Notes: a model not told the origin generated them from the sequence alone. Counted from the stretch's first letter, positions 25,245 to 34,381 are shown. The stretch is DNA of 64,000 nt from JAUYQR01 sp963822435 (GCA_963822435.1 CAWGHN010000005.1:62001-126000), one strand, 5' to 3'. Numbers and translations are program-made.

Positions 25245-26030
25245 ATGCGCATTCTGATCACCAATGACGATGGCATCAACGCCCCGGGGCTTGAAGTCCT
25301 GACCGAGATCGCCACTGCAATTGCCGGGCCGGGGGGCGAGGTGTGGACGGTCGCGCCGGCATTCGAACAATCGGGCGTCGGGCACTGCATCAGCTACACC
25401 CACCCGATGCTGATTGCCAAACTGGGCGAACGGCGCTTTGCAACCGAGGGCAGTCCGGCCGATTGCGTGCTGGCGGCGATTTACGACGTGCTGCAAGGGG
25501 CAAAACCCGATCTGGTGCTGTCTGGGGTGAACCGGGGCAATAACGCGGCGGAGAACGTGCTGTATTCCGGCACCATCGGCGGGGCGATGGAGGCGGCGCT
25601 GCAGGGCGTGCCGGCGATTGCCCTGTCGCAGTTCTTCGGGCCGGACAATGATAGCATCGCCGACCCCTTTGAAAGTGCGCGGCAGCATGGCACTGCCGTG
25701 GTGCGCGCACTTCTGGACCGGGGCATCTGGACGTCCGACGATTACCGTATCTTCTACAACGTCAACTTCCCGCCCCGCACCGGAGCTGGCACGCGCGGGA
25801 TGAAAGTGGCGCCGCAGGGGTTCCGGCGTGACACCGCCTTCGGGGTGGAGCCGCATCATTCGCCGTCCGGCAAAAAGTTCCTCTGGATCAAGGGCGCGCC
25901 GCAGCAGACGCCCACCCTGCCCGGCTCGGACGCAGCGGTGAATCTTGAGGGCTATATCGCGATCACGCCGATGCGGGCCGACCTGACGGCGCATGACCTT
26001 CTGGACGATCTGGCGGGGCGTCTGGGATGA
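25245..26030 (+). CDS. surE: 5'-nucleotidase SurE
   Basis: This 261-residue nucleoside 5'-monophosphate phosphatase shows the SurE N-terminus RILITNDDGINAPGL, with the metal-binding aspartate pair, then VLSGVNRGNNAAENVLYSGT, the characteristic central motif. SurE is a stationary-phase survival enzyme in many bacteria. It overlaps pcm by four bases, and nlpD-like follows, so the cluster order surE-pcm-nlpD matches that of many proteobacteria; rpoS, which follows in Escherichia coli, is absent as expected in alphaproteobacteria. Confidence 0.96.
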   Translation: MRILITNDDGINAPGLEVLTEIATAIAGPGGEVWTVAPAFEQSGVGHCISYTHPMLIAKLGERRFATEGSPADCVLAAIYDVLQGAKPDLVLSGVNRGNNAAENVLYSGTIGGAMEAALQGVPAIALSQFFGPDNDSIADPFESARQHGTAVVRALLDRGIWTSDDYRIFYNVNFPPRTGAGTRGMKVAPQGFRRDTAFGVEPHHSPSGKKFLWIKGAPQQTPTLPGSDAAVNLEGYIAITPMRADLTAHDLLDDLAGRLG

Positions 26031-26704
26031 ACCAGGGCGAGCCGGGGCAGGACGACGATCCGGCCGGCGACCTGGCCGAGCGCAAGATGCGGTTTCTGTT
26101 TGCCTTGCGGTCGCGTGGCGTGACCGATGCGCGGGTGCTGACCGCGATGGAGCGGGTCGACCGCGGTCTGTTCGTCAAGGGCGTGTTTGCCGCCCGCGCC
26201 TATGAAGACATGCCTTTGCCCATCGCCTGCGGCCAGACGATCAGCCAGCCGTCGGTCGTTGGGTTGATGACACAGGCCTTGAACATCAGCCCGCGCGATA
26301 CGGTGCTCGAGGTGGGGACCGGGTCGGGCTATCAGGCGGCGATCCTGTCGGAATTGGCGCGGCGGGTCTACACGGTGGACCGCTACCGGCGCCTGACGCA
26401 TGAGGCGGCAGACCTGTTTCGCCAGATGAAGCTGAACAACATTACCACGATCACGGCGGATGGGTCGCATGGGCTGCCGGATCAGGCGCCGTTCGACCGC
26501 ATCTTGGTGACGGCAGCCGCCGAAGACCCACCGGGGCCGCTGCTGGCACAGTTGAAACCGGGGGGCATCATGGTGCTGCCCGTAGGCCAATCCGACGCGG
26601 TGCAGAGCCTGATCAAGGTCACCCGCACCGAGCGTGGCTTTGACTATGAGGAACTTCGCCCGGTCCGCTTCGTGCCTCTGGTCGAAGGGCTTGGGTCAGA
26701 GTAG
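26027..26704 (+). CDS. pcm: Protein-L-isoaspartate O-methyltransferase
   Basis: This 225-residue enzyme repairs isoaspartyl residues in aged proteins using S-adenosylmethionine. It has the SAM-binding motif VLEVGTGSGYQAAIL near residue 90, the substrate-side PLPIACGQTISQPSVV, and FDRILVTAAAEDPPGPLL. Length matches the family. The ATG overlaps the surE stop (ATGA), so the two proteins are translationally coupled. Confidence 0.95.
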   Translation: MNQGEPGQDDDPAGDLAERKMRFLFALRSRGVTDARVLTAMERVDRGLFVKGVFAARAYEDMPLPIACGQTISQPSVVGLMTQALNISPRDTVLEVGTGSGYQAAILSELARRVYTVDRYRRLTHEAADLFRQMKLNNITTITADGSHGLPDQAPFDRILVTAAAEDPPGPLLAQLKPGGIMVLPVGQSDAVQSLIKVTRTERGFDYEELRPVRFVPLVEGLGSE

Positions 26705-26760
26705 AGTATTGGGCAGAAAACCGGGCCAACCCGGGCATGTCAGACGTGAGGCGGTTCAAG

Positions 26761-27909
26761 ATGCAGTTTTCGGGTTTCCCAAATCGGTCGCGTGCGGCCA
26801 TGGTCCTAGGTGTAAGCTTTCTGGCGCTGACGGCCTGCGTCCCGGTCGACAATCTTGATTGGGATCTGCGCAACGGCGCAGGCAACACGTCCGAGGCGGC
26901 GCGGCAAGCGACGGCGGCGGCACCGATGCCCGATGGGAACGGCATCCTTTCCTACCCCGGCTACCAGCTGGTCAAGGCGCGGCGCGGCGATACGGTCGCA
27001 GCGGTGGCCGGGCGGCTGGGCGTGAATCCCGAGCAACTGGCACAGACCAACGCGCTGAGGGCGACCGATCCATTGCGCGAAGGCGAGCTTCTTTTGTTGC
27101 CTCAGCGCGTGGCGGCGGCGCCTCAGCCGGCCGTGATCGGTGGCACCGGCGCGGTGGACATCACCTCGATCGCGACGACGGCGCTGGACGAAGTCGGCCC
27201 CTCGGCCGTGACGCCGGTTGCCACACCTGCGGGTGCCGAACCGCTGCGCCACCGCGTCGCGCGCGGCGAGACGGCCTTTACCATCGCGCGAACCTACAAC
27301 GTATCCGCCAAGGCGCTGGCCGACTGGAACGGGCTTGGCAGCGACCTTGCGGTGCGCGAAGGCCAGACGCTGATCATTCCGGTGGCCACCGGCCCGGCCC
27401 CAGAGCTTGAGCCCGTACCGACCCCACCGGGCCAGGGGTCGCCCACCCCGACGCCGCCGTCAGCCAGCAAACCGCTGCCAGACGAGAAGCCTGAAGTCGC
27501 GTCGGCGCCGGCAAAGGCCACACCGCCCTCACCCGACCTTGGCGCCCAGCGCAGCGAAGCGGCGGCGCTGGCGATGCCGGCTACGGGCAAGATCATCCGC
27601 GGCTACGACAAGAAGAAGAACCAGGGCATCGACATCGCCGCTGCCCCCGGATCGCCGGTCAAGGCCGCCGCGGATGGCACTGTCGCTGCCATCACCAAGG
27701 ATACCAACAACGTGCCGATCGTGGTGATCCGCCATGCCGACAATCTGCTTACGGTTTACGCCGGGGTCGATGCGCTTAAGGTGAAAAAGGGCGACAAGGT
27801 GAAGCGCGGGCAGTCGATTGCCGTGATCCGTCCGGGCGACCCGGCCTTCCTGCACTTCGAGGTCAGGAAGGGTGTCGACAGCCTTGACCCGATGACGTTC
27901 CTGCAGTGA
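26761..27909 (+). CDS. NlpD-like lipoprotein with two LysM domains and a degenerate M23 domain
   Basis: This 382-residue protein has a lipobox LTAC near residue 20, LysM domains at about 65-112 and 160-206 for peptidoglycan binding, a proline-rich linker and a C-terminal M23 (LytM) domain. The zinc ligands of active M23 enzymes appear absent: the region reads NQGIDIAA and FLHFEV, without the usual histidines. This is as in NlpD and EnvC, which activate cell-wall amidases rather than cut peptidoglycan. The ATG at 26761 follows GAGGCGG. Position after surE-pcm supports NlpD. Confidence 0.85.
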   Translation: MQFSGFPNRSRAAMVLGVSFLALTACVPVDNLDWDLRNGAGNTSEAARQATAAAPMPDGNGILSYPGYQLVKARRGDTVAAVAGRLGVNPEQLAQTNALRATDPLREGELLLLPQRVAAAPQPAVIGGTGAVDITSIATTALDEVGPSAVTPVATPAGAEPLRHRVARGETAFTIARTYNVSAKALADWNGLGSDLAVREGQTLIIPVATGPAPELEPVPTPPGQGSPTPTPPSASKPLPDEKPEVASAPAKATPPSPDLGAQRSEAAALAMPATGKIIRGYDKKKNQGIDIAAAPGSPVKAAADGTVAAITKDTNNVPIVVIRHADNLLTVYAGVDALKVKKGDKVKRGQSIAVIRPGDPAFLHFEVRKGVDSLDPMTFLQ

Positions 27910-27916
27910 CGCAGGG

Positions 27917-29191
27917 TCAGCCGTCGATCCGGCTGACCAGAACCTTGTCGATCCGGCGACCGTCAAGGTCGATCACTTCAAACCGGTAGCCACCTGCCTC
28001 GGTCAGGTCGCCCAGTTCGGGCATCCGGCCAAGCTGGTGCAGCACGATGCCGGCGACGGTATCGTAGTCGCCCGCCAGATCGCGCGACAGGCCAAGCCGG
28101 TCGCAAAACTCGTCTGCGGGCATCCAGCCGGCCACCAGAAGGCTGCGGTCGGCGCGTTCAACTATGGCCGGTTCGCCCGCCTCGGACGATGCTTCGGCAC
28201 CGGTGATCGCGTCAAGGATGTCACCCGAGGTAATGATGCCTTCGAAGTGGCCGTATTCGTCATAGACCAGCGCAATGTGGTGTTCGGTGGCTTGAACGAT
28301 TTCCAGCACATCCAGCGCATCGGCGCGGTCGCTGACCACCGGCACCTCGCGCATCAGGGATTTCAGATCCAGCGTCTCGCGGCGCGAGACGACCTGAAAC
28401 GCATCGGCCAGAAGCACGATGCCCATCACATCGCCCGCCGCATCGGTAACCGGCATCCGTGGCCGGGCAATGCGGCGGATGGCGGCGACGGCCTCGGCAC
28501 CCGTCGCTTCAAGCGGCAGCATGTCAACCTCGTGCCGGGGCGTCATCAGGGCACGGGCGGTGCGGTCGCCAAGACGCATCACGCCGGCCATCATCTCGCG
28601 CTCTTCCTCCTCCAGCACGCCGCCTTCGGCGGCTTCGGTCAGCAGGACGTGAACCTCCTCTTCCGTTACCTTCGATGACCCGGCACCACGGGCACCAATC
28701 AGCCAGAGGATCGCCTTGCCGGAACGGTCAAGGAACCAGACCACGGGGGAAGATACGATGGAAAGCACGGTCATCGCCGGGGCAACGCGTATAGCCACCG
28801 CTTCGGGGTTGCGCAGCGCAAGCTGTTTCGGAACCAGTTCGCCAACAATCAGCGAGACATAGGTGATCGCCAGCACCACACCCCCAACGCCAAGGGTCGC
28901 GGCCCATTCGGCATCCATGCCCTTCGCGATAAGCCAGGTTTGCAACCGAAGCCCAAGCGTGGCACCCGACAACGCGCCGGACAAGACACCGACCATCGTG
29001 ATGCCAATTTGCACGGTGGACAGGAACCGACCCGGATGTTCGGCAAGCCGCAGGGCCATTGCGGCGCCTCGGCTGCGGTCCTCCAGCGGCTTCAGGCGGC
29101 CCGGGCGGGCCGAGACGATGGCAAGCTCCGACATGGCAAGAACGCCATTCAACACGATCAACGCAAGGAGCAGCAGGATTTCAGAGATCAT
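27917..29191 (-). CDS. Membrane protein of the CorC/HlyC (DUF21-CBS) family
   Basis: This 424-residue protein has an N-terminal DUF21 domain with about four membrane helices (residues 1-180, with GELVPKQLALRNPE), a pair of CBS domains (about 200-330) and a C-terminal transporter-associated CorC_HlyC domain with DYDTVAGIVLHQLGRMP. Such proteins are usually annotated as hemolysins but are more likely magnesium or other divalent-cation efflux proteins. It is convergent with the nlpD-like gene, with only seven bases between stops. The start ATG is the first in the frame. Confidence 0.88.
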   Translation of the reverse strand: MISEILLLLALIVLNGVLAMSELAIVSARPGRLKPLEDRSRGAAMALRLAEHPGRFLSTVQIGITMVGVLSGALSGATLGLRLQTWLIAKGMDAEWAATLGVGGVVLAITYVSLIVGELVPKQLALRNPEAVAIRVAPAMTVLSIVSSPVVWFLDRSGKAILWLIGARGAGSSKVTEEEVHVLLTEAAEGGVLEEEEREMMAGVMRLGDRTARALMTPRHEVDMLPLEATGAEAVAAIRRIARPRMPVTDAAGDVMGIVLLADAFQVVSRRETLDLKSLMREVPVVSDRADALDVLEIVQATEHHIALVYDEYGHFEGIITSGDILDAITGAEASSEAGEPAIVERADRSLLVAGWMPADEFCDRLGLSRDLAGDYDTVAGIVLHQLGRMPELGDLTEAGGYRFEVIDLDGRRIDKVLVSRIDG

Positions 29192-29286
29192 GCAAAAGCC
29201 CTAGACCATCGACTGTCCGGTTGCAAACCCCGCGCCAACGCTGCCCGGTTCCAAGGGCAACGCGGCATCAGTTCGGATGTTCCCGG

Positions 29287-30123
29287 TCACTCCAGTCGGA
29301 CACCTTCGCGGGCCGCAAGGTCGCAGAAGAACTGCCAGGCCACCCGGCCAGACCGAGAGCCGCGCGTCGCCTGCCATTCAATCGCCTCGGCGCGCAGCCG
29401 GTCCGGCGGCACGCTGACGCCATGAGCCACGCAATAACCGTCGATCATCGCAAGATATTCGTCCTGCGTGCAAGGATGAAAGCCCAGCCAAAGGCCAAAG
29501 CGATCGGACAGCGACACCTTCTCCTCCACCGCCTCGCCAGGGGTTATCGCGGTGGATCGTTCGTTTTCGATCATGTCGCGGGGCATCAGGTGGCGACGGT
29601 TCGAGGTCGCGTAAAAGAGCACGTTCTCGGGCCGGCCTTCGATGCCGCCGTCAAGCACCGCCTTCAGCGATTTGTAGTGCTGGTCGTCATGGCTGAAGGA
29701 AAGATCATCGCAGAACAGGATGAAGCGGTGCGGCGCGGCGCGCAGGTGCGCCAGCAGCCGCTGCACGGACGGCAGGTCTTCGCGGCTTAGCTCGACGATC
29801 TTCAGAGGCAGGCCTTCAGCGCGAACTTGGGCGTGCACGGCTTTGACGAGGCTGGATTTTCCCATGCCACGCGCGCCCCAGAGTAGCGCATTGTTGGCTG
29901 GCAGCCCGCGCGCGAAATAGCGGGTATTTTCCAACAGCGTATCGCGCGAGCGGTTGACGCCGACCAGAAGGCCGATGTCCACCCGCGCGACCTTTGCCAC
30001 CGGCTCCAGCCGGTCGGGGGCGGTATGCCAGGCGTAGGCATCGGCACCGAAATCAGGTGCAGGCATTGGCGCAGGTGCCAGACGCTCCAGCGCCGCGGCG
30101 ATCCGGTCCAGCGCGTTGGTCAT
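29287..30123 (-). CDS. DUF815-family AAA-type ATP-binding protein
   Basis: This 278-residue protein has Walker A GARGMGKSSLVKAV near residue 83, Walker B FILFCDDLSF near residue 134, and sensor-like YATSNRRHLMPRD. These mark the DUF815 family of ATPases of unknown function. It overlaps tatC by four bases and is therefore probably in the tatABC transcript. A link to protein export is suggested only by position. I do not assign a substrate. Confidence 0.85.
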   Translation of the reverse strand: MTNALDRIAAALERLAPAPMPAPDFGADAYAWHTAPDRLEPVAKVARVDIGLLVGVNRSRDTLLENTRYFARGLPANNALLWGARGMGKSSLVKAVHAQVRAEGLPLKIVELSREDLPSVQRLLAHLRAAPHRFILFCDDLSFSHDDQHYKSLKAVLDGGIEGRPENVLFYATSNRRHLMPRDMIENERSTAITPGEAVEEKVSLSDRFGLWLGFHPCTQDEYLAMIDGYCVAHGVSVPPDRLRAEAIEWQATRGSRSGRVAWQFFCDLAAREGVRLE

Positions 30124-30989
30124 GCCTTGTCGGAGCCAGCAGAGGTGTCGGCCTCGTCCTCGTCATCCACCCACAGTCCTTCGGCGCGCAGTTCCGCCTC
30201 GCGCGTTTTCTCGATCCGGGAGATGAGGAAGATCGACACTTCGTAAAGCGGGTAGATTGCGGCAAAAAGGATGAGTTGCGACATGAAGTCCGGCGGTGTG
30301 ACGACGGCGGCGACGATCAGGATCACGACGATGGCATAGCGGCGCATCGCCTTTAGTCCCTTGGAACTGGCGAGGCCAGCCTTTCCCATCAAGGTCAAAA
30401 GCACGGGCAGTTGGAAGCACAACCCGAACGCCATGATGAAACTGGTCGTCAACGCAAGGTATTGTTCCATCGAGCCTTGGAACAGGATACCCGCCGGCAC
30501 CTTGGACGCGACCTCGCCGGTTGCCGCGTCGGGCACGAAGCCCTGCTGGAAACCAAGGAAGAAATCAAAGGCGATCGGCAGCACGGCGTAGTAGGCGAAG
30601 GTCGCCCCCAGAAAGAACATCGCTGGCGACGCAACGAGAAACGGCAAGAATGCCGACTTTTCGCTGCGGTAAAGACCCGGCGCCACGAACCGCCACATCT
30701 GGTAGGCAATGATCGGGAAGGCCAGCGCGAAACCACCCAGAACCGAGATGCGGATGGCGACGAAGAAGCCTTCCTGCAGCTTGATCAGCACCAGCCCGCA
30801 TTCCTGGTTGCGCGATGCCAGCGCGTCGCAGATCGGCTGGGTCAGAAAGTTGAAGATCGGGTTCCAGACCGTGAAGGCGACGATCATGCCAACAAGGAAC
30901 GCGGCCAACGAATAGACGATCCGGTTGCGCAGTTCGATCAGGTGCTCCAGCAGCGGAGCCGAACTGTCGTCAATGTCATTGGCGCTCAT
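30120..30989 (-). CDS. tatC: Sec-independent protein translocase subunit TatC
   Basis: This 289-residue inner-membrane protein has six predicted membrane helices and the TatC signatures LLEHLIELRNRIVYSL at the N-terminus, with the glutamate needed for signal-peptide recognition, and FGLCFQLPVLLTLMGKAGL in the middle. With TatB it forms the receptor for twin-arginine signal peptides. It overlaps tatB and the downstream DUF815 gene by four bases each. Confidence 0.96.
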   Translation of the reverse strand: MSANDIDDSSAPLLEHLIELRNRIVYSLAAFLVGMIVAFTVWNPIFNFLTQPICDALASRNQECGLVLIKLQEGFFVAIRISVLGGFALAFPIIAYQMWRFVAPGLYRSEKSAFLPFLVASPAMFFLGATFAYYAVLPIAFDFFLGFQQGFVPDAATGEVASKVPAGILFQGSMEQYLALTTSFIMAFGLCFQLPVLLTLMGKAGLASSKGLKAMRRYAIVVILIVAAVVTPPDFMSQLILFAAIYPLYEVSIFLISRIEKTREAELRAEGLWVDDEDEADTSAGSDKA

Positions 30990-31567
30990 GCGTCACCCTT
31001 GGGCGTGGCAGGTTTGCGAACGCGGCCCGGTTTCTTGGGTGCCGGGTCCGCGGCAACCGCTGCGTCTGGCGCCTTGCTTTCAGAGACCGCGCGCAGCTTG
31101 GCGGCGGCTTCAGCTGTGATCGCCTTGCGCGCCGCCACCTTGTCGGCCAGCGCTGCGGTTGCGGGGCCAAGAGTGGCGGCGGGCGTTACGGTTGGGGGCG
31201 TTGCGACAGGGGCCGGGGCTGCACTTGCGGCAGCTTCTGTTGCGGTGGCCGCCGGAGCAACCGCCGGCGTTGCAGGCTTGACCGCCGGTTTCAGCGGATC
31301 CCACTTTTCAAAGCGGTCAGCGGCGGATTTCACCGCGTTCAGACCCATCGACTTGGGCGAGGTTACTGACCTTAGGTCCGCCGCGATGTCATTCACGCCG
31401 CTGTCCTTCGCGGCCTGCTCCATCGCGCGTGAAAACTCCCGCCCCATCCGCTGCAGCTTGGACGTAAACCGCCCCAACTCGCGGAACATGGCGGGCAGGT
31501 CTTTCGGCCCGATCACAATCAGCGCAACGATCCCAATGACCAGAAGCTCGGTCCAGCCGATTTCCAT
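30986..31567 (-). CDS. tatB: Sec-independent protein translocase subunit TatB
   Basis: This 193-residue protein has one N-terminal membrane helix with the conserved glutamate (GWTELLVIGIVALIVIGPKD), an amphipathic helix (LPAMFRELGRFTSKLQRMG) and a long alanine- and proline-rich C-terminal tail. This is typical of TatB, the partner of TatC in substrate recognition. It lies 30 bases after tatA, and its GGAGGAGACGCG ribosome-binding region is strong. The tail is low in complexity and probably disordered. Confidence 0.94.
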   Translation of the reverse strand: MEIGWTELLVIGIVALIVIGPKDLPAMFRELGRFTSKLQRMGREFSRAMEQAAKDSGVNDIAADLRSVTSPKSMGLNAVKSAADRFEKWDPLKPAVKPATPAVAPAATATEAAASAAPAPVATPPTVTPAATLGPATAALADKVAARKAITAEAAAKLRAVSESKAPDAAVAADPAPKKPGRVRKPATPKGDA

Positions 31568-31597
31568 CGCGTCTCCTCCGGTCTAACCGTGCAGCGA

Positions 31598-31807
31598 TCA
31601 GACCTTGTCTTTTTCCGGCGTGATGTCCAGCGCGGCATCGGCAGCTGCTTTGTCGGCCTCGGCATTGCCTTCGCCGACGCCTTTCTTGAAGGCGGTGATG
31701 CCTTTGCCGACTTCGCCCATAAGCGAGCTGACCTTGCCTTTGCCGAACAGAACCAGCACGACGACTGCAATCAGAAGAAGGCCGGGAAGGCCGATGTTGT
31801 TGAGCAT
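31598..31807 (-). CDS. tatA: Sec-independent protein translocase subunit TatA
   Basis: This 69-residue protein has the TatA plan: an N-terminal helix ending in the FGKGK motif (LLLIAVVVLVLFGKGK), an amphipathic helix (VSSLMGEVGKGITAFKKG) and a short acidic tail. TatA oligomers form the export pore. The ATG at 31807 has GGAGG upstream; a longer frame starting further upstream has no support. It is the first gene of the tatABC block and is divergent from the HTH regulator. Confidence 0.95.
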   Translation of the reverse strand: MLNNIGLPGLLLIAVVVLVLFGKGKVSSLMGEVGKGITAFKKGVGEGNAEADKAAADAALDITPEKDKV

Positions 31808-31914
31808 GATGAACCTCCGTAGCGGGCCCGGACCGGGCCGGCAGCATGTCTGAGATCGTATTTGGCGGAAACCCGGCCCGTGGCCAACAGGGAAATGCAG
31901 TCGATTACGCTTCA

Positions 31915-31934
31915 ACTGACAGTATTTTGTCAGT
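31915..31934. promoter_or_regulatory. Perfect inverted repeat before a small HTH regulator, candidate operator
   Basis: ACTGACA and TGTCAGT (7-bp arms, spacer GTATTT) lie 33 bases before the HTH regulator start and about 110 bases before tatA. The position fits an autoregulatory operator overlapping the regulator promoter. Confidence 0.6.
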
Positions 31935-31966
31935 AAGTTTGGAATGGCCTGCCTGAGGAAACCGCC

Positions 31967-32326
31967 ATGAAACGCGATGCCCGCCTGTTCGACATCGTCC
32001 AGTTGCTGCGCGACGGGCGCTTGCACACGGCGGGTGAACTGGCTGCAGCGCTCGGGGTGTCAACTCGCACGATCTGGCGCGACATGGCGATGATGGCGCA
32101 AACCGGCCTGCCCGTTGAAGGGGAACGGGGGCTGGGTTACATCCTGCGCTCGCCACTGATGCTGCCGCCAACGATGCTGACCCCGGACGAACTTGACGCG
32201 TTGGTCGAAGGCTTGCGGCATGTGGCCGATGGCGCCAACCCGCGCGCACGCGCTGCGCGAAGTCTCTTGGCAAAGATCGCGACGTTGTTGCCACAGGCGG
32301 GGATCGACACCGAAAGGCCCAGCTAG
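31967..32326 (+). CDS. Short YafY/DeoR-like HTH transcriptional regulator without WYL domain
   Basis: This 119-residue protein carries an HTH_11-type winged helix at residues 1-55 (TAGELAAALGVSTRTIWRDM) followed by the linker that in YafY-type regulators leads to the WYL domain (LTPDELDALVEGLRHVADG). The WYL domain itself is missing; the protein ends about 100 residues early. It is either a naturally short variant or a truncated gene. GAGGAA precedes the ATG, and a perfect palindrome lies upstream. Its 3' end overlaps the convergent ABC ATPase gene by four bases. Confidence 0.8.
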   Translation: MKRDARLFDIVQLLRDGRLHTAGELAAALGVSTRTIWRDMAMMAQTGLPVEGERGLGYILRSPLMLPPTMLTPDELDALVEGLRHVADGANPRARAARSLLAKIATLLPQAGIDTERPS

Positions 32327-33450
32327 ACGCCGAACACGAAACACCGGTCGCGGCGGATCATCAGCCACAGATGAGTGCCCGGTTTTGGCAAGAACACACC
32401 GGGCACCGATGCGGTCAGTTTTGCGCCTTCATAGTCCATCGCGAAATCGACCAGGCTTTCGCGGCCAAGATACCGGCTGCGCAGCACCGTGCCACGCGCG
32501 GGTGTGCCTTCCAGCGGCGTCGGGTTCGGGCCACGCCCCCCCCTGTCGAAGTCGATCGACAGGTGCTGCGGGCGGATCACGATCTCGACCGGTGCCCCAT
32601 CGGCGTGGCCGGGGGTGAGGAAGGCGCCAAACGGTGTATCGGTCAACGCCCCACGAGAAACCCCGCGGATCACGTTGATATCGCTGAAGAAGGCCGCCGC
32701 TGCCCGGTCCACCGGCGCGTTGTAGACGTTGTAGGGCGCACCGCGCTGCACGATTCGCCCGGCGCGCATCAGCGCGATCTCGTCGGCCATCCGCATCGCT
32801 TCGTCCGGTTCATGCGTCACCAAAAGCACGCCGGTGCCCTCTTCTTTCAAAAGATCCAGCGTTGTGTCGCGGATGCCGTCGCGCAAGCGGTTGTCGAGAC
32901 CGGAAAACGGTTCGTCCATCAGCATCACGCGCGGGCGCGGCGCCAAGGCACGGGCCAGCGCCACGCGCTGCTGTTCGCCACCCGAAAGCTGGTGCGGGTG
33001 CTTCTGGCCAAAGCCGGTCAGGCTGACCCGCTCCAGAAGTTCGCCCACCCGCGCTGCCTTGGCGGCCTTGTCTGTGCGCAGGCCGAATGCGACGTTCTCG
33101 GCCACGGTCAGATGTGGAAACAGCGCGAAGTCCTGAAACATCAGCCCGACCGACCGCGCCTCGGGCGGCAGATGCAGGCCGGGGGCGGCCACCGTTCGGC
33201 CTTCGATCACCACCTCGCCCGCGTCGGCATGTTCCACCCCGGCGATCATCCGCAGAGTGGTGGATTTGCCGCAGCCCGAGGGGCCAAGCAGGCACGTCAC
33301 CTGGCCCGCCGCCACTTCCAGCGACACCGCGTCGACAACCTTCTGCCCACCAAACACCCGCGTCAGGCCGGTTGCCTTCAGCCGAGCGGGCTGCGGGGTG
33401 CCGGGCTGTGCAAGCGGATCGGCAGGAGAGGTGAGGGCGGGGCGGATCAT
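32323..33450 (-). CDS. ABC transporter ATP-binding protein, iron(III)/spermidine (FbpC/PotA-like) type
   Basis: This 375-residue ATPase has Walker A GPSGCGKST near residue 56, Q-loop region MFQDFALFPHLTVAENVAFG, signature LSGGEQQR, Walker B MLMDEPFSGLD and the H-loop VTHEPDEAMRMADE. A C-terminal TOBE-like domain follows (about 255-375). The pattern fits FbpC-type iron(III) importers, but sulfate, putrescine or sugar systems share it. No permease or binding protein lies next to it, so the partners must be encoded elsewhere. Confidence 0.85.
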   Translation of the reverse strand: MIRPALTSPADPLAQPGTPQPARLKATGLTRVFGGQKVVDAVSLEVAAGQVTCLLGPSGCGKSTTLRMIAGVEHADAGEVVIEGRTVAAPGLHLPPEARSVGLMFQDFALFPHLTVAENVAFGLRTDKAAKAARVGELLERVSLTGFGQKHPHQLSGGEQQRVALARALAPRPRVMLMDEPFSGLDNRLRDGIRDTTLDLLKEEGTGVLLVTHEPDEAMRMADEIALMRAGRIVQRGAPYNVYNAPVDRAAAAFFSDINVIRGVSRGALTDTPFGAFLTPGHADGAPVEIVIRPQHLSIDFDRGGRGPNPTPLEGTPARGTVLRSRYLGRESLVDFAMDYEGAKLTASVPGVFLPKPGTHLWLMIRRDRCFVFGV

Positions 33451-33604
33451 ATTCCCTAGCTATTCAATCGGAAATCCGTTGACAAGACCGCCCCGGCCAA
33501 CCGGCACCCGCTTGCGGGTACCGCCAACAGCGCCTCGCGCTGGCCGCCATCACGCGGCACCCGTCAAACGCATGATCGACGCTGAGGCGTCCGTTCACGC
33601 CTGG

Positions 33605-34381
33605 TCACAAGGTGGCATTCGTCGCTCCACCATCGAGAAGGATATTCTGCCCGACGATAAAGCCCGCATGGTCGGAACACAGGAACGCACAGGCTGCCCC
33701 GAACTCGGCCGGGGTGCCGTAGCGACCGGCGGGGATGGTGGCGCTGCGCTCGGCGATGGCGTCCTCCATGCTGATGCCTTTGGCCTTTACCACTGCACTG
33801 TCCAACGCGATGGCCCGGTCGGTGGCGTGAATTCCCGGCAAGAGGTTGTTGATCGTGACCCCCTTGCCCGCAACCTGCCGCGAGGTTCCCGCCACAAAGC
33901 CGGTCAACCCGGCACGGGCAGAGTTTGACAATCCCAGCACCGCTACCGGCGATTTCACCGAAACCGAGGTTATGTTGACCACCCGCCCCCACCCCTTCGC
34001 CATCATGCCGGGCAACACCGCCTGCATCAGCGCAATCGGCGTCAGCATGTTGGCGTCAAGCGCGCGGATGAAATCGTCGCGCGCCCAGTCCGACCACATG
34101 CCCGGAGGCGGCCCCCCGGCGTTCGTTACCAGAATGTCGAACGGCCCATGTGCCAGCACCGCCGCGCGCCCGGCCTCGGTCGTGATGTCTGCGGCAACGG
34201 CCGTCACGTTCACCTGCGCCCGCGCGCGAATTTCTGCTGCCGCCGCCTCCAGCGCGTCGGCGCCGCGCGCGTTCATCACCAGATCGACGCCCGCCTCGGC
34301 CAGCGCCTCGGCACAGCCGCGCCCCAACCCCTTTGAAGACGCGCAGACCAGCGCACGCTTTCCCCTGATGCCCAGATCCAT
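33605..34381 (-). CDS. SDR-family oxidoreductase with non-canonical active site
   Basis: This 258-residue Rossmann-fold protein has the nucleotide-binding ASSKGLGRGCAEALAEAG, a central VTNAGGPPPGMW and the catalytic serine region NITSVSVKSP. The YxxxK motif normally present about 13 residues later reads LSNSARAGL, so the catalytic tyrosine and lysine are replaced. This variant occurs in a recognised SDR subgroup, so the gene need not be broken. The ATG at 34381 follows GGAGGGG. The substrate is unknown. Confidence 0.85.
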   Translation of the reverse strand: MDLGIRGKRALVCASSKGLGRGCAEALAEAGVDLVMNARGADALEAAAAEIRARAQVNVTAVAADITTEAGRAAVLAHGPFDILVTNAGGPPPGMWSDWARDDFIRALDANMLTPIALMQAVLPGMMAKGWGRVVNITSVSVKSPVAVLGLSNSARAGLTGFVAGTSRQVAGKGVTINNLLPGIHATDRAIALDSAVVKAKGISMEDAIAERSATIPAGRYGTPAEFGAACAFLCSDHAGFIVGQNILLDGGATNATL

